Part shown: piece after piece, positions 35,697 to 45,412 of the stretch
Layout: each line of letters opens with the position of its first letter
Position numbering within the stretch: position 1 is the stretch's first letter
From: DASVWZ01 sp963708575
GTDB taxonomy: Bacteria; Acidobacteriota; Terriglobia; Terriglobales; Acidobacteriaceae
Reading direction: 5' to 3'
Length of the DNA: 64,000 bases
Assembly (NCBI GenBank): GCA_963708575.1
Contig: CAVPTB010000007.1
Coordinates: 62,001 to 126,000 of the forward strand
Made by a program: the position numbers and the translations under genes
Notes under the pieces: generated by a model
What the model was told of the DNA's origin: nothing
Databases searched by the model: none
Seen by the model: only the letters and a program-made list of their open reading frames with translations

Positions 35697-37889
35697 CTAT
35701 CTCCCGATTTTTCCCTTCAACACCACGACCGATGCCGCCGGTAGATCGTACAGGGTCTCGACTCCCGCGTTTTGTTGCGAATGCGCGACCGGCCCGTCTG
35801 GGTCAGCGTTTCCTTGCGTGTAGGCAACCACTGGAAACACTGCAGGCAACTCATCATGCGCCATGAAACGCGTCAGTGCTGGGTGCCACCGATACTGATT
35901 TTTCCCAAACACCGATACATCCACCTGACCAGTAAACGAATGCGCCGTGGGATCCGACTGGTCCTCAAACGCAATGCGCACTTTGTGCCCGTTCTCCTGA
36001 TCCCGATTCACCAACATCACCGACCATTGCCCATCCGGACGCCGCAATGCGTAAGCCGTCACCAGCAAGTGGCCAGCGCCGTCGTCTAGATCGCTCTTTG
36101 CGGGGTACATCTGATGTTCACCCGACCCCTGCTGCACCCAGTCCCGATTGATCTGCTGGGAGACGAAAAATTGTGCTAGCGGCTGGAGGACCTGATAATC
36201 CTTCCCGACGGTGAACATTCCGAAAGTTCCTGCTGAATCGTTGCAGCCGTGCTCCATCAACAAGGGAAGATAATGAAAGAAATAAACTCCATTACCTCCC
36301 GCATTCAGAAAAGACCCAATGTAGTCCGCCAGCCAAATTCCCGAGAACAAGTCCATATAGGTCTCGCTCGCGCTTGACGAGAGATTCGATTCGGTAATAA
36401 AGATAGAAATATTATCCGGCAGCCCATCCTCTCTCCACGTCTGCATGATACGGTTCACCAAATCAGGCTCGTCGTAAAGAGAGCCCCAGGGAATCCGGCA
36501 AGGATCATACGGATAGTGCTCAAACGAGAAAAATGCCAGATCATTCAACCGTCCGTGCTGGCGCAGATAGTCGAGAAAACGTCCCAGCCATGAGACTTTG
36601 CCATTCGCATCCGGCCACACCTCGATGTCTTTATTCACGCCCTGGAACGATGGCCCACCCAGCTTGAGACTCGGGTCCACTTTGTGTAACGCCACCGCCC
36701 ACTGGATATAGAGCGCCGCGTAGTCTTCCGGCAGCATGTATTGCCCGTCAGCTTCCTCGCCCATCTCCACATACGAAATTGGATACTTGCGCGCCTCCAG
36801 ATAAGCGATTTCCGCCGCGGCATTTTCCGGAGTGTCGTAGAGCATAGCCACGGGCATCATGGCTGGAAGCCCGCGCGTTACTCCACTCGAGTAGAACAAA
36901 TCAAATCCCACCTGCGCCTGGCGAGTTGAACCCAAGTTTGACGGTTCATGCCAGGGATCGACCGACGAACAGTACGTCGTTGTCTGCTCTTGGTCCGCTG
37001 TGTGACGCACGATGTCATGCAGATTTCCGTCACCAGTCGTTGTCCCTGCGTAGATTTCGGCAATCGCATAGCCTGCGCAGTTTCGTGGATCGGACGCACC
37101 ATGCGAATCGCAAGTGTTCGATGACTGGGACATCAGAATCCGAACGAACCGCACTGCCATCGGCGCGCCGGCAACTCGAATGGTCTCGATTCCGCCCTTG
37201 CCGTCAGTCACTGTTCCATGAGGGAATGTCTGCCAAACTCCTTGGGTTTGCGCTTTGATGGGATCATTGCCCGTCCAGTACTGAACCGCGTAGTGTGTCG
37301 CGTAAGGCGCAGTCCACTGAATGCGTACACTGTCGATCAGCTGAACCTGCGAAAAATCCAGAATCACCCACTGCGGATGCAGAGCATCGTCTTCTCCCGT
37401 GAAGCGCTCGGTCAGGTAGGGATTGCTCTTCCAGAAGGTGTTCGTGTCGCCGTCGGTCAGGCGCGAGAACCCTGTGTTGTCGGTTCCGTCGTTGCGAGTA
37501 AATCCGCGATGGGGCAGCGCGTAACCGTATGAATACCGAATGAACTCGCCTGGTCTCGGCGACCCGGTGAAGTAGCCCTTACCCGTAGGATCGCTCCATG
37601 TACCTTGCGGATTCCAGTGCCAAGCCTCCACCGCCAACTCGGTATTTTGCCGGTAAGTCACTGGTTGCCAGCCGGCGGCGAAAACTCTGTCCAGGGTCGC
37701 CGGGACGAGATCTTTGTCGATGGCTTCCGCCGGAATCCTATCCACTCCCGCGCCCAGCGTCTGATTCGGAATAAACCGATTGACGATGTGCGCCGGTGTA
37801 ATGTCGACGTGTACAGTTTGTCCTAGGCACTTCCATAACGGCACCAAGCACGCAATCAGAACTGCCGCGAAGACCTCAGGCTTTTTCAA
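35697..37889 (-). CDS. Secreted clan-A-type glycoside hydrolase with F5/8C (discoidin) domain
   Basis: The 730-residue protein has a signal peptide (about 1-23). Residues about 135-282 resemble a coagulation-factor 5/8 type C (CBM32-like) sugar-binding domain (FSRLTDGDTNTFWKS; WVILDFSQVQLIDSVRI). The rest looks like a (beta/alpha)8 glycosidase of the GH39/GH30/GH5 clan: E378 or E379 in YVEMGEEADG is a likely acid/base and E500 in IFITESNLS the nucleophile, with FFSFEHYPYD between. A C-terminal beta domain follows. The discoidin domain is nested near the N-terminus, which is unusual. Substrate unknown. Confidence 0.78.
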   Translation of the reverse strand: MKKPEVFAAVLIACLVPLWKCLGQTVHVDITPAHIVNRFIPNQTLGAGVDRIPAEAIDKDLVPATLDRVFAAGWQPVTYRQNTELAVEAWHWNPQGTWSDPTGKGYFTGSPRPGEFIRYSYGYALPHRGFTRNDGTDNTGFSRLTDGDTNTFWKSNPYLTERFTGEDDALHPQWVILDFSQVQLIDSVRIQWTAPYATHYAVQYWTGNDPIKAQTQGVWQTFPHGTVTDGKGGIETIRVAGAPMAVRFVRILMSQSSNTCDSHGASDPRNCAGYAIAEIYAGTTTGDGNLHDIVRHTADQEQTTTYCSSVDPWHEPSNLGSTRQAQVGFDLFYSSGVTRGLPAMMPVAMLYDTPENAAAEIAYLEARKYPISYVEMGEEADGQYMLPEDYAALYIQWAVALHKVDPSLKLGGPSFQGVNKDIEVWPDANGKVSWLGRFLDYLRQHGRLNDLAFFSFEHYPYDPCRIPWGSLYDEPDLVNRIMQTWREDGLPDNISIFITESNLSSSASETYMDLFSGIWLADYIGSFLNAGGNGVYFFHYLPLLMEHGCNDSAGTFGMFTVGKDYQVLQPLAQFFVSQQINRDWVQQGSGEHQMYPAKSDLDDGAGHLLVTAYALRRPDGQWSVMLVNRDQENGHKVRIAFEDQSDPTAHSFTGQVDVSVFGKNQYRWHPALTRFMAHDELPAVFPVVAYTQGNADPDGPVAHSQQNAGVETLYDLPAASVVVLKGKIGR

Positions 37890-38103
37890 GTCGCATTCCC
37901 TCCGTCTCGTTTTGTACCACCTGGTTACTGAATCGTTTTAATAAAGCATTGGATTGTAATCCTTCGAAGCTGAAAAACTGAACATTCTTTTTCACTGCCG
38001 CACTCCATCGCGTCAGGCTCTTCATCTCGACTGGGCCACAAACCGCCGCTCCCACGGGGTGTTAAAATCACAGGTTCGACATCGCCTTCCGAAGGTACTT
38101 ATT

Positions 38104-39282
38104 ATGTCTGATACGTTGCTCCAAACTCCGACCGCGACCCCGCTAACCACCCTCAACGAGGATGAAATCCTCTTCCGTGACAACATCCGCCAATTCGCCG
38201 ACGAAAAGATCAGGCCTCACGTCAAGGAGATGGACGAAAAGGGTGTCTTCGAGAAAGACCTGATTCAGCAGTTCTTTCAACTCGGACTGATGGGTATTGA
38301 GGTTCCCGAGCAGTACGGTGGTGGTGGAGGCAAATTCTTCGAGGCCATTCTCGCTGTCGAAGAACTTTCACGGGTTGACGCTTCTGCCGGCGTGATCGTC
38401 GACGTGCAAAATACCCTGGTCAACAATGCCTTGGTGCGCTGGACCACCGAAGACCAGAAGAAGCGTTACCTGCCACGCATGGCGGCCGACACTTGCGGGG
38501 CGTACGCGCTCAGCGAAGCCGGTTCCGGTTCCGATGCCTTCGCATTGCAAACCAAAGCCGAACTTAAGGGTAGTGATTACGTCGTCAATGGACGCAAGCT
38601 ATGGATCACCAACGGCAAAGAAGCCGGCATCTTTATCTTGTTCGCCACGGTTGATCCCGCTGCGGGATACAAGGGCATTACCGCCTTCATTATCGAGAAG
38701 GACTTTCCCGGCTTCACAGTCGGCAAGAAAGAAGACAAGCTTGGCATTCGCGCCTCTTCCACCTGTGAACTGATTCTGGAAGACTGCCGCGTGCCCAAGT
38801 CGAATGTCATCGGAGAAGTCGGCAAAGGATACAAGATCGCCATCGAGACATTGAACGAGGGCCGAATCGGCATCGGTGCCCAGATGCTGGGAGTCGCTCG
38901 CGGTGCCTGGGAGTACGCAGCTAAGTATGCTCAAGAGCGCAAACAGTTCGGCAAGACGCTCGCCGATTTCCAGGGCATTCAGTTTCAGATTGCGCAAATG
39001 GCTACCGAGATCGAAGCGGCGCGCCTGATGGTCTACAATGCAGCCCGCATGAAAGATGCCGGAATACCGTTCGTCAAGGAAGCCGCCATGACCAAGCTCT
39101 TCGCTTCGCAAGTCGCCGAGCGGGTCACGTCACTATGCATCGAGATCTATGGCGGTTACGGGTTCACTAAGGATTATCCAGTCGAGAAGTATTGGAGAGA
39201 TTCGAAGATCGGCAAGATCTACGAAGGCACTTCCAACATGCAACTCGCCACCATTGCCAAGCTAGTGATGTCCGCAAAATAG
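38104..39282 (+). CDS. Acyl-CoA dehydrogenase, short/branched-chain type
   Basis: The 392-residue flavoprotein (ATG 38104 preferred over GTG 38059) oxidises acyl-CoA to enoyl-CoA, passing electrons to ETF. It shows the three-domain ACAD layout: AYALSEAGSGSDAF and WITNGKEAG (FAD/substrate middle domain), LGIRASSTCELILEDCRVP, RKQFGKTLADFQGIQF, and catalytic E374 in KIYEGTSNMQL. Sequence is closest in style to short- or short/branched-chain acyl-CoA dehydrogenases. It is monocistronic, with a perfect hairpin just downstream. Confidence 0.94.
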   Translation: MSDTLLQTPTATPLTTLNEDEILFRDNIRQFADEKIRPHVKEMDEKGVFEKDLIQQFFQLGLMGIEVPEQYGGGGGKFFEAILAVEELSRVDASAGVIVDVQNTLVNNALVRWTTEDQKKRYLPRMAADTCGAYALSEAGSGSDAFALQTKAELKGSDYVVNGRKLWITNGKEAGIFILFATVDPAAGYKGITAFIIEKDFPGFTVGKKEDKLGIRASSTCELILEDCRVPKSNVIGEVGKGYKIAIETLNEGRIGIGAQMLGVARGAWEYAAKYAQERKQFGKTLADFQGIQFQIAQMATEIEAARLMVYNAARMKDAGIPFVKEAAMTKLFASQVAERVTSLCIEIYGGYGFTKDYPVEKYWRDSKIGKIYEGTSNMQLATIAKLVMSAK

Positions 39283-39291
39283 ATCTGGGGC

Positions 39292-39324
39292 CATGTGGAG
39301 CAGGAACCGGACCTGCTCCACATG
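39292..39324 (+). terminator. 13-bp perfect hairpin after the acyl-CoA dehydrogenase gene
   Basis: CATGTGGAGCAGG (39292-39304) pairs perfectly with CCTGCTCCACATG (39312-39324) over a 7-base loop, 9 bases after the stop. The T-tract comes late (cgctttttcg, 12 bases on), so it may act as a terminator, an mRNA-stabilising 3' end, or both. Confidence 0.65.
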
Positions 39325-39515
39325 TTGCATCGTCGCTTTTTCGCGCCAGCGGATGGGACTTTCTTCTACGTACGCCCTAGTACTTTCCCACTTACTGCAA
39401 CTCTTTGCATCCAAACGTAAATTCCGCGTTCTGTTGGTGATTTAAATTGAAAATGACGAATTGTTCATGTTACGGTCGCTTCTGGCCTGCGGGGTGCGGG
39501 CTCCGACCTAATCCC

Positions 39516-40676
39516 ATGAGCTTTCCTGTGAGACTTTCCCAATCGCTTGCCACAGTGGTTTTGCTGGCCACTGCCTCCTTCGCGGCTTCAGCCAATCATT
39601 ACGTAATCGCCAACGACGACGTCCCGGCGAACCTCCCAACGGGTGTCAGCCTCTACTCGATTGATACAACCGGTGCGCTCAGTCTTAAGACTGTTCTGCG
39701 AACCGGTGGCAATGGCGCTGCTGCGGGTTATTTCGGCGCGCAGAGAGTAGCCGCTCTTAACAATGCCCAGAACCATTGCATCTTCACTTCAAATGCGGAA
39801 AGCAACAATATCGCAGGCATCCCGATTAAGACCTTGAAGTCGAACCGTCTTGTCCGCGGGTCAAAAACAGATGATGGAAGCGTGAACGGTATCGGTCTGG
39901 CCGTAAACTCTAGCTACCTCTATGCTGGCTTCACGACCTCTAGCACGATCGCGACATTCCAGGTATCCACGGGCTGCAAACTAAAATTCGTGGGCGACAC
40001 TTCTGTTCTCGGCTTGCAAGGCGGAACCGTTGACGGTATGGCGATCACGGGAGACTTGTTGGTTGTCACCTATGGGGATGGCTCCATTGAATCGTTCAAC
40101 ATCTCCTCAGGTGTGCCTGTGTCCAACGGTGACGAACAGAATTCCACCGCCTCCAAGGGCGCCAACTGGCCTTCCGGTATCGACATTACCCAGGACGGCC
40201 ATTTCGCGATCTTCGGAGACGTATCTACATCCACCATCGTCGAGGTCTCCGACATATCTTCGGGAAAGCTCACCCCGACTGTCGTCTACCATCTCGGTTC
40301 GAAATTGAGCGCTGCGACCGTTCGGTTGAGCCCTGACGAGAGTCTCCTGTACATTGCCAGTACCCAGAGCGGCATCATCACTGCCGCTTCTTTTGACACG
40401 GCTACCGGCAAACTCTCCAGCGAGTGTGCGTCAAAGCCTCTAAAGGGATTCGCGAAGGACTGGGCCTATCTCGGTACTGTGATGACCAGCAAGAATTCCG
40501 GCACGGGTGGGACGTTGTACGTCGCCGAGTACGGTGCTCCATCTTCGATCGGAATCGTGAACGTGAAAGCGAGTGGCGGAAAGTGTACTCTTACCGAATC
40601 CGCCAAATCGCCCGCACCTGATTCCGACAGTCCAGGGCTGCTTTCCATCGGAGTCTATCCGCCGCGGTCCTTTTAA
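39516..40676 (+). CDS. Secreted lactonase-like seven-bladed beta-propeller protein
   Basis: The start at 39516 gives an immediate signal peptide (SQSLATVVLLATASFAASA). The remaining part of the 386-residue precursor has propeller blades such as VGLYSIDTTG-type strands (GVSLYSIDTTGALSLKTVL), VRLSPDESLLYIAS and ITAASFDTATGKLSSE, as in the lactonase/YncE/6-phosphogluconolactonase family. No catalytic proof is visible. Its TAA shares a base with an upstream ATG of the multicopper oxidase gene, so both are likely one operon. Confidence 0.8.
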   Translation: MSFPVRLSQSLATVVLLATASFAASANHYVIANDDVPANLPTGVSLYSIDTTGALSLKTVLRTGGNGAAAGYFGAQRVAALNNAQNHCIFTSNAESNNIAGIPIKTLKSNRLVRGSKTDDGSVNGIGLAVNSSYLYAGFTTSSTIATFQVSTGCKLKFVGDTSVLGLQGGTVDGMAITGDLLVVTYGDGSIESFNISSGVPVSNGDEQNSTASKGANWPSGIDITQDGHFAIFGDVSTSTIVEVSDISSGKLTPTVVYHLGSKLSAATVRLSPDESLLYIASTQSGIITAASFDTATGKLSSECASKPLKGFAKDWAYLGTVMTSKNSGTGGTLYVAEYGAPSSIGIVNVKASGGKCTLTESAKSPAPDSDSPGLLSIGVYPPRSF

Positions 40677-40714
40677 TGTCCTCTTTTATAGAAAGTAGTG
40701 AAAGGGAGTTTAGT

Positions 40715-42286
40715 ATGCGGAAAATATCTAAAGTGCTCATGACGGTTTCTGTCTGCTCTCTTGCGTCCTTGGGCGCCTTGGCGCAGTGTCCTGATCGGCC
40801 CGCTGCTGGCAGCGTACTAAAAGACACTCTAGCGCTCAAAAGTACTAGCGGCGTGCTGCAGGCCGAGTTCACTCTGCGGCACTCAGTGGATGACTTCGGA
40901 TACACGCACTATTGCTATGACTACGACACCACCAAGGGTGAAATCGAATCTCCTACTCTGCGTTTGAATCCCGGAGATACTCTAGAACTCGAAGTCAAGA
41001 ACCGCATTAAGACCGATCAGGACGACGTCATGGGCGGTATGGACATGACGGACACGGCCAGCAAAGCCTGCGGCGACACGGGAACGGTCACTGTGAGTTC
41101 CAGCAACGTTCACTTTCACGGACTCAACGTCCCGCCAAAGTGTCATCAGGACGAAGTGATCAAGACCTTAATTCAGCCCGGCTCACCTGGATTCCATTAC
41201 AAGATGCAAATTCCTGCCAATGAGCCCCCGGGTCTTTATTGGTATCACCCGCACATCCATGGCTTCACCGAATTTCAGGTGAACGGCGGCGCCGCCGGAG
41301 CGCTGGTTGTGGAGGGTATGGATAAGATCCGCCCCGAAGTAGCTGGACTTCGAGAGCGCGTGTTTGTCGTCCGCCAGCAGTACCTCGTGCCTTGGGTGCC
41401 TGGGCCGTATCAGCTGACAATTAATTACCAACTCGCTGCCTTTCCCACGTTTCCCTCGCCGATCATCAAGATGAAGCCGAACGAGAAGCAGTTCTGGCGG
41501 GTTGCCAATGCCACTCTTCAGGACTTCATGCCTTTGCAGGTCCAGTTCAATGGAAAGCCACAAGAACTGGAAGTGATCGCACTGGATGGCTATCCTTTGG
41601 CCAAGCCCAGATTCCAGAAAACGATTCTCGTGCCTCCCGCGGGTCGTGCTGAATTCATTGTGCAGGGTCCTTCGGAAGGCACAGTCGCCCAATTCATCTC
41701 TAATGCTTACTCTACCGGTATTACCGGAAATCCCGATATCGAGCAATCGCTTGGCAATATCGATGTCAGCAACGATGCCGATGAAGGTGAGACCCCAAAT
41801 CCTGCTGCGCAACCCTTGTCAATCAATCACATTAAGTTTGCCGGCCTGGAAACCGTGAAGCCCACCAAGCAGCGCAAGCTATTCTTTTCCGAGAAATTTG
41901 GCGGCACCGGCGGCCCGATCGAGTTCTACATCACGCTCGATGGGCAAAAGCCCAAAGTATTCGATCCCAACGAAAAGCCTTTAATCACCACCCACGTGGG
42001 CGCCGTCGAAGACTGGACCATCGAGAACCGCGCTCTTGAGACTCACGCCTTTCATATTCACCAGATTCATTTCAAAGTACTCGAGGTGGACGGAAAACCG
42101 GTTAAGGATCAGGATCTTCGCGATACGATCGAGATCCCCTTCTGGACTGGTTCAGGGCCGTTTCCCAGCGTGAAACTGCGAATGGATTTCCGCGATCCCG
42201 TTATCGCGGGCACCTTTGTGTTTCATTGCCACATTCTGCTTCACGAAGATCTTGGCATGATGCATAAAATCCTGGTGAAACCGTAG
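40715..42286 (+). CDS. Secreted multicopper oxidase
   Basis: ATG 40715 is preferred over 40676 because AAGGGAG lies 6 bases upstream and a signal peptide follows (VLMTVSVCSLASLGALA). The 523-residue protein shows all four copper motifs: HFHGLN, YWYHPHIHGF, HAFHIHQIHF and FHCHILLHEDLGMM, which supply the type 1 and trinuclear copper ligands. Such enzymes oxidise phenols or metal ions and reduce O2 to water. An extra Cys-containing segment (SKACGDTGTV) lies before motif 1. It is flanked by a propeller protein and two small exported paralogues in one apparent operon. Confidence 0.93.
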   Translation: MRKISKVLMTVSVCSLASLGALAQCPDRPAAGSVLKDTLALKSTSGVLQAEFTLRHSVDDFGYTHYCYDYDTTKGEIESPTLRLNPGDTLELEVKNRIKTDQDDVMGGMDMTDTASKACGDTGTVTVSSSNVHFHGLNVPPKCHQDEVIKTLIQPGSPGFHYKMQIPANEPPGLYWYHPHIHGFTEFQVNGGAAGALVVEGMDKIRPEVAGLRERVFVVRQQYLVPWVPGPYQLTINYQLAAFPTFPSPIIKMKPNEKQFWRVANATLQDFMPLQVQFNGKPQELEVIALDGYPLAKPRFQKTILVPPAGRAEFIVQGPSEGTVAQFISNAYSTGITGNPDIEQSLGNIDVSNDADEGETPNPAAQPLSINHIKFAGLETVKPTKQRKLFFSEKFGGTGGPIEFYITLDGQKPKVFDPNEKPLITTHVGAVEDWTIENRALETHAFHIHQIHFKVLEVDGKPVKDQDLRDTIEIPFWTGSGPFPSVKLRMDFRDPVIAGTFVFHCHILLHEDLGMMHKILVKP

Positions 42287-42564
42287 TGGCGACGATTTTG
42301 CGCCCACAAACCTTAAGCCGCAGGATCGGGCTCATTTTCGGGGGAGCGATTCTGTTCGCCTGCGGCTATCTCGCCGGAAATCGTCATCCTGACGTCGCCT
42401 ATGCTAAAGCTCCGATGCAGGGACACGTTCCCAAATCGTACGGACGGTTAGCGACGGCATTTGCCGACTCGATTGGCACCGGTCTCGTCTTTGAAGATGA
42501 CAGCGGCGTGGTTCGTTTCGTCAGCATCAATGGAATGAAAGAAGGAGAGCTGCAGCGCTATTAG
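42286..42564 (+). CDS. Small exported/membrane-anchored protein, first of a tandem pair
   Basis: The 92-residue product starts at a GTG that shares one base with the oxidase stop codon, indicating coupling. It has a membrane helix ending GYLAGN (residues about 13-32) and a periplasmic part with GTGLVFEDDSGVVRFVSI. The next gene encodes a clear paralogue. The family is unknown; the context suggests an accessory role for the multicopper oxidase. Confidence 0.72.
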   Translation: MATILRPQTLSRRIGLIFGGAILFACGYLAGNRHPDVAYAKAPMQGHVPKSYGRLATAFADSIGTGLVFEDDSGVVRFVSINGMKEGELQRY

Positions 42565-42608
42565 TTGGTCGCAGCATCAATTTGACACTTATGAAAGGTC
42601 GAAACGAA

Positions 42609-42854
42609 ATGCGAAGCAGGGGTTTGATGGTCCTGTTAGGGGTGCTCATAGTCATTGCTGGCTATCTGGCCGGTAACGGACGTTCAGTATTCGCCCAGTC
42701 CGCGAAGCATGGAGGCATTCCCAAAGCCTACGGTCACCTTGTCTCGGCAGTCGTGACTCCCGGGGGCACAAGCTTGGTGTTTGAAGACGAGCAAGGAACA
42801 ATACGATTCGTGACGATCACCGGCCAAGTCGAGTCAGAGCTCACACGGAATTAG
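42609..42854 (+). CDS. Small exported/membrane-anchored protein, second of the pair
   Basis: The 81-residue product shares with its neighbour the phrases GYLAGN, H..IPKAYG/HVPKSYG, GTSLVFEDEQGTIRFVTI and an acidic E.EL end, so it is a tandem duplicate. ATG 42609 places the membrane helix (LMVLLGVLIVIAGYLAG) at the N-terminus; 42582 is an alternative start. Function unknown. Confidence 0.7.
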   Translation: MRSRGLMVLLGVLIVIAGYLAGNGRSVFAQSAKHGGIPKAYGHLVSAVVTPGGTSLVFEDEQGTIRFVTITGQVESELTRN

Positions 42855-42871
42855 TTCGCCGCGAGGTTACA

Positions 42872-44041
42872 CTATTGGCGAATGGCTGTATAGAGGAACG
42901 AAGCCTGAGCGTTGATTTGTCCCCCTTCGGTTAGTTTCCCGCTTGCGGCATTAAAGGTGTAAATCTGCACGGTAGAAGTTCCTGTACTCCACTGCACGCC
43001 ATAGACAATCGAGCCGTCCGGACCGAAATAGATGCTCCCAAACTGGCTTGGGATGGAACTCTCGGTTGAGACCAGTTTTTTGTTGGCAAGATCGATCTGA
43101 ACCACGGAAGTACTCTGTGTCGGGTTGTTCCAGCCCGGAGTCAGAAATAGATTTTTCCCCGCCGGATCAAGCAGCGCCGAGAGTGTGTTGGCGTTTCCGC
43201 AAAGATCGAGCATAGATGATGTGCACGTGATCAGTGGCTGTCCTTCTTTGCTGAGTGGATTGGAAAAAACGTTAATCCAACTGTTGCTGGGATCGCCGGA
43301 TGCGATGTAATTCTGCGCGATCAAACTGTCGCCGATGGAAACAGCGTTCACATCGCCTGTGACACCGGCTGTTCTGAAAATTGCAACGTCTGAATCCAGT
43401 TCCCCGGTCTTGGAGTTAATCCAGTGCGAGTTGTAGTCGTAAGCGTAGCTGTTTCGAGTTACGTTTCCCCAAACATCGAAAAGCTTGGTACCTCTGGCAT
43501 TGAATCCATCGAGGCCAGCAACTCCGTAGCGGCTGGGGCCGTATTTCGCTTGAGCATCTTTGGATTTCGTCAGCTTCCCGCTGCTTTCGTCTATAGAAAA
43601 CAGAACGATTTGGGCCACGTACTGGCGTTGCTTGTTGATCCAGCCCAGGAGCGCGTATGCAAAGCAGCCGTTGGGATCGACGGCAAAGTTTTGAAAATTT
43701 GATGCGGAGATGGTCTGCACGGCCGGAGAGCGTAAGGCTCCCTGCGGTGTCGTTGCGAATACGGAAAGCGACTGATTCCCACGGTTGTCCACCCACATTA
43801 CGTACGCGTAATGGTCTCTCGGAGCTGGCGAGATTGCCAGCACGGATTGGCTGGAATTGAGAGTCAACGTGCTGATTTTGGTCGCGTTCCCATTAGCAGC
43901 GCTTACGTCGTAGGTCGTGATGGCGGCGTCCTGGACGAGATATACAACTTGAACCTGAGTCGTACTGGCGAAAGAAAGACTGGTGAACAGGGAAGACGAA
44001 AGTAAAGCGCAGAACACAGACCCACGAAGCCGGCCAGACAT
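42872..44041 (-). CDS. Secreted beta-propeller protein, lactonase-like
   Basis: The start at 44041 gives a signal peptide (SVFCALLSSSLFTSLSFAS) and AGGTTTCC upstream as ribosome-binding site; frames further upstream lack protein character. The 389-residue precursor has propeller-like blades (AITTYDVSAANGNATKI, QIVLFSIDESSGKLTKS, QIYTFNAASGKLTEG) as in YncE/6-phosphogluconolactonase-like proteins. No active-site motif is evident. It converges on the multicopper oxidase operon, with the two stops 18 bases apart. Confidence 0.75.
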   Translation of the reverse strand: MSGRLRGSVFCALLSSSLFTSLSFASTTQVQVVYLVQDAAITTYDVSAANGNATKISTLTLNSSQSVLAISPAPRDHYAYVMWVDNRGNQSLSVFATTPQGALRSPAVQTISASNFQNFAVDPNGCFAYALLGWINKQRQYVAQIVLFSIDESSGKLTKSKDAQAKYGPSRYGVAGLDGFNARGTKLFDVWGNVTRNSYAYDYNSHWINSKTGELDSDVAIFRTAGVTGDVNAVSIGDSLIAQNYIASGDPSNSWINVFSNPLSKEGQPLITCTSSMLDLCGNANTLSALLDPAGKNLFLTPGWNNPTQSTSVVQIDLANKKLVSTESSIPSQFGSIYFGPDGSIVYGVQWSTGTSTVQIYTFNAASGKLTEGGQINAQASFLYTAIRQ

Positions 44042-44264
44042 GGAAACCTCAATTCGACGAACCGAGCACGAATCGAAATGTTGGATGTGGGTAAGTGAAG
44101 GCAAGTTGCAGAGCCGGGTATCAGATTTCCGGTACAGGGGATCAAACCTGAGGTTTCGGATCGGGCATCGTCTGTATTCAGCGATACGGTGTTTCGATGG
44201 AACAATGCCCCACTCTCGCATGGAGCGCGAGAGTGAGGCACAATGAGCAATCGATGATAGGGCT

Positions 44265-45028
44265 TCAGTGCACTAGCACTTTCATTTCTCCTGGCGCAAA
44301 GACTTTGAAGGTGGGGCGGTCGGCTGACTTTTTACCCGGTCCTGCGGTGCCCGGAGTGTAGTAGATCACTTCAGAGTAGATGTTGTGAGCGTTGTTGGAG
44401 TCGTAGTTGTGGTAGTAGCAATAGGCGTTGATCCCGTTATTTGGATCCGAGATCAGTAGATCCGTGTTCGAGTCGGTATTGCAACTGACGGAGATGAAGT
44501 AGTGGGCACCGCCGGACTGCCAACCTATCGAACAATCCGAACTAGCGGGGCACTGCCCGCTGTCAAAGCCGTCGTCGCCGATCCCTGCCGTCCCCGATTG
44601 ACCCTGGGGTCCTTGCGGACCTTGGGGACCCTGCGGCCCTTGCGGTCCGGTAGCGCCGGTTAACCCTTGAGGACCCTGCGGACCTTGAGGGCCTTGAGGG
44701 CCTTGTGTGCCAAGGGTGACGTCAAAGTTGGTTTTGAGGCCAGTAGTGGTGTTTACGATTAAACCCCGGCTGAATCCATTCCGCGTGGCAATTACCTGGT
44801 TCTTCGTGGAATAAATTTAATAGCCTGTCCGTCGAGGCTCACAGTCGGGGTTGTGGAGCCGAAACTGGAGCCGGTGATGGTGAGTTGGTTGTTTTGAAAG
44901 TTGGCCAGGGCACTGATGATGGACGGATTCGAGGGCACCGGCTGCTGAGCGATCAACGAAACGGCGAGGGCCATAAGGAACGATAGCAACATTGCGAGTG
45001 AGCGAGGGACGCGAATAATGGAATTCAT
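44265..45028 (-). pseudogene. Collagen-like repeat protein with IPT-like N-terminus, frameshifted
   Basis: The first part (45028 to about 44820) encodes a signal peptide and an IPT/TIG-like strand region (NNQLTITGSSFGSTTPTVSL). In a run of A/T at 44811-44822 one base is missing, and the frame ends at 44792. In the shifted frame the protein continues STKNQVIAT, then about nine GPQ collagen triplets in two blocks separated by GLTGAT (roughly 44590-44710), then a Cys-containing domain (ISVSCNTDSNTDLLISD, YCYYHNYDSNNAHN) and stops at 44265-44267. Restoring one base gives 255 codons. Collagen-like proteins of this type are extracellular. Confidence 0.78.
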
Positions 45029-45412
45029 GATGAGTTTTCTCCAGGTTCCAGGGCCCGCCGTTTCAGGACGAGCCGAACCAGCTGATGTGAGGTTAAGTTT
45101 CTGCCTTCAACTCTAAGAGCGACGAAGCGAGGTGGATTCCCTCAAGGCCGTGGGGAAAAACATCTCCGGGATTGCAGTTTCGCGACCAGGGGATCTTGAT
45201 CTAGTCTTCGCACGTCCTGTGGGATGGTAAGTAACTAGGGCGTTTCCCTTGCAGAAACAGCATCTTAGAAAGGCCCCAGGGAAGGCTCAAATCGGTCAAT
45301 GGCCGTTCCCTTCGGTAACTTGAAGCTGGGGTGTTACCCTGTCACTCTGAGCCCCGATGGAATTCTTCGTTCAGGGGCGAGTGAAACTATGAGTTTGGGA
45401 GCAGGTAGTCTC
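45029..45412. other. Divergent intergenic region, no gene seen
   Basis: These bases separate the minus-strand collagen-like gene from the plus-strand Asp-box protein. I see no RNA gene or clear terminator. A longer frame reaches back to 45299 but its first 38 codons lack protein character. The promoters of both genes should lie here. Confidence 0.5.

Noticed and set aside
44590..44710. Short near-identical ggaccttg/ggccttg repeats
   Set aside because: They encode collagen GPQ triplets on the minus strand and are not a CRISPR or iteron array.
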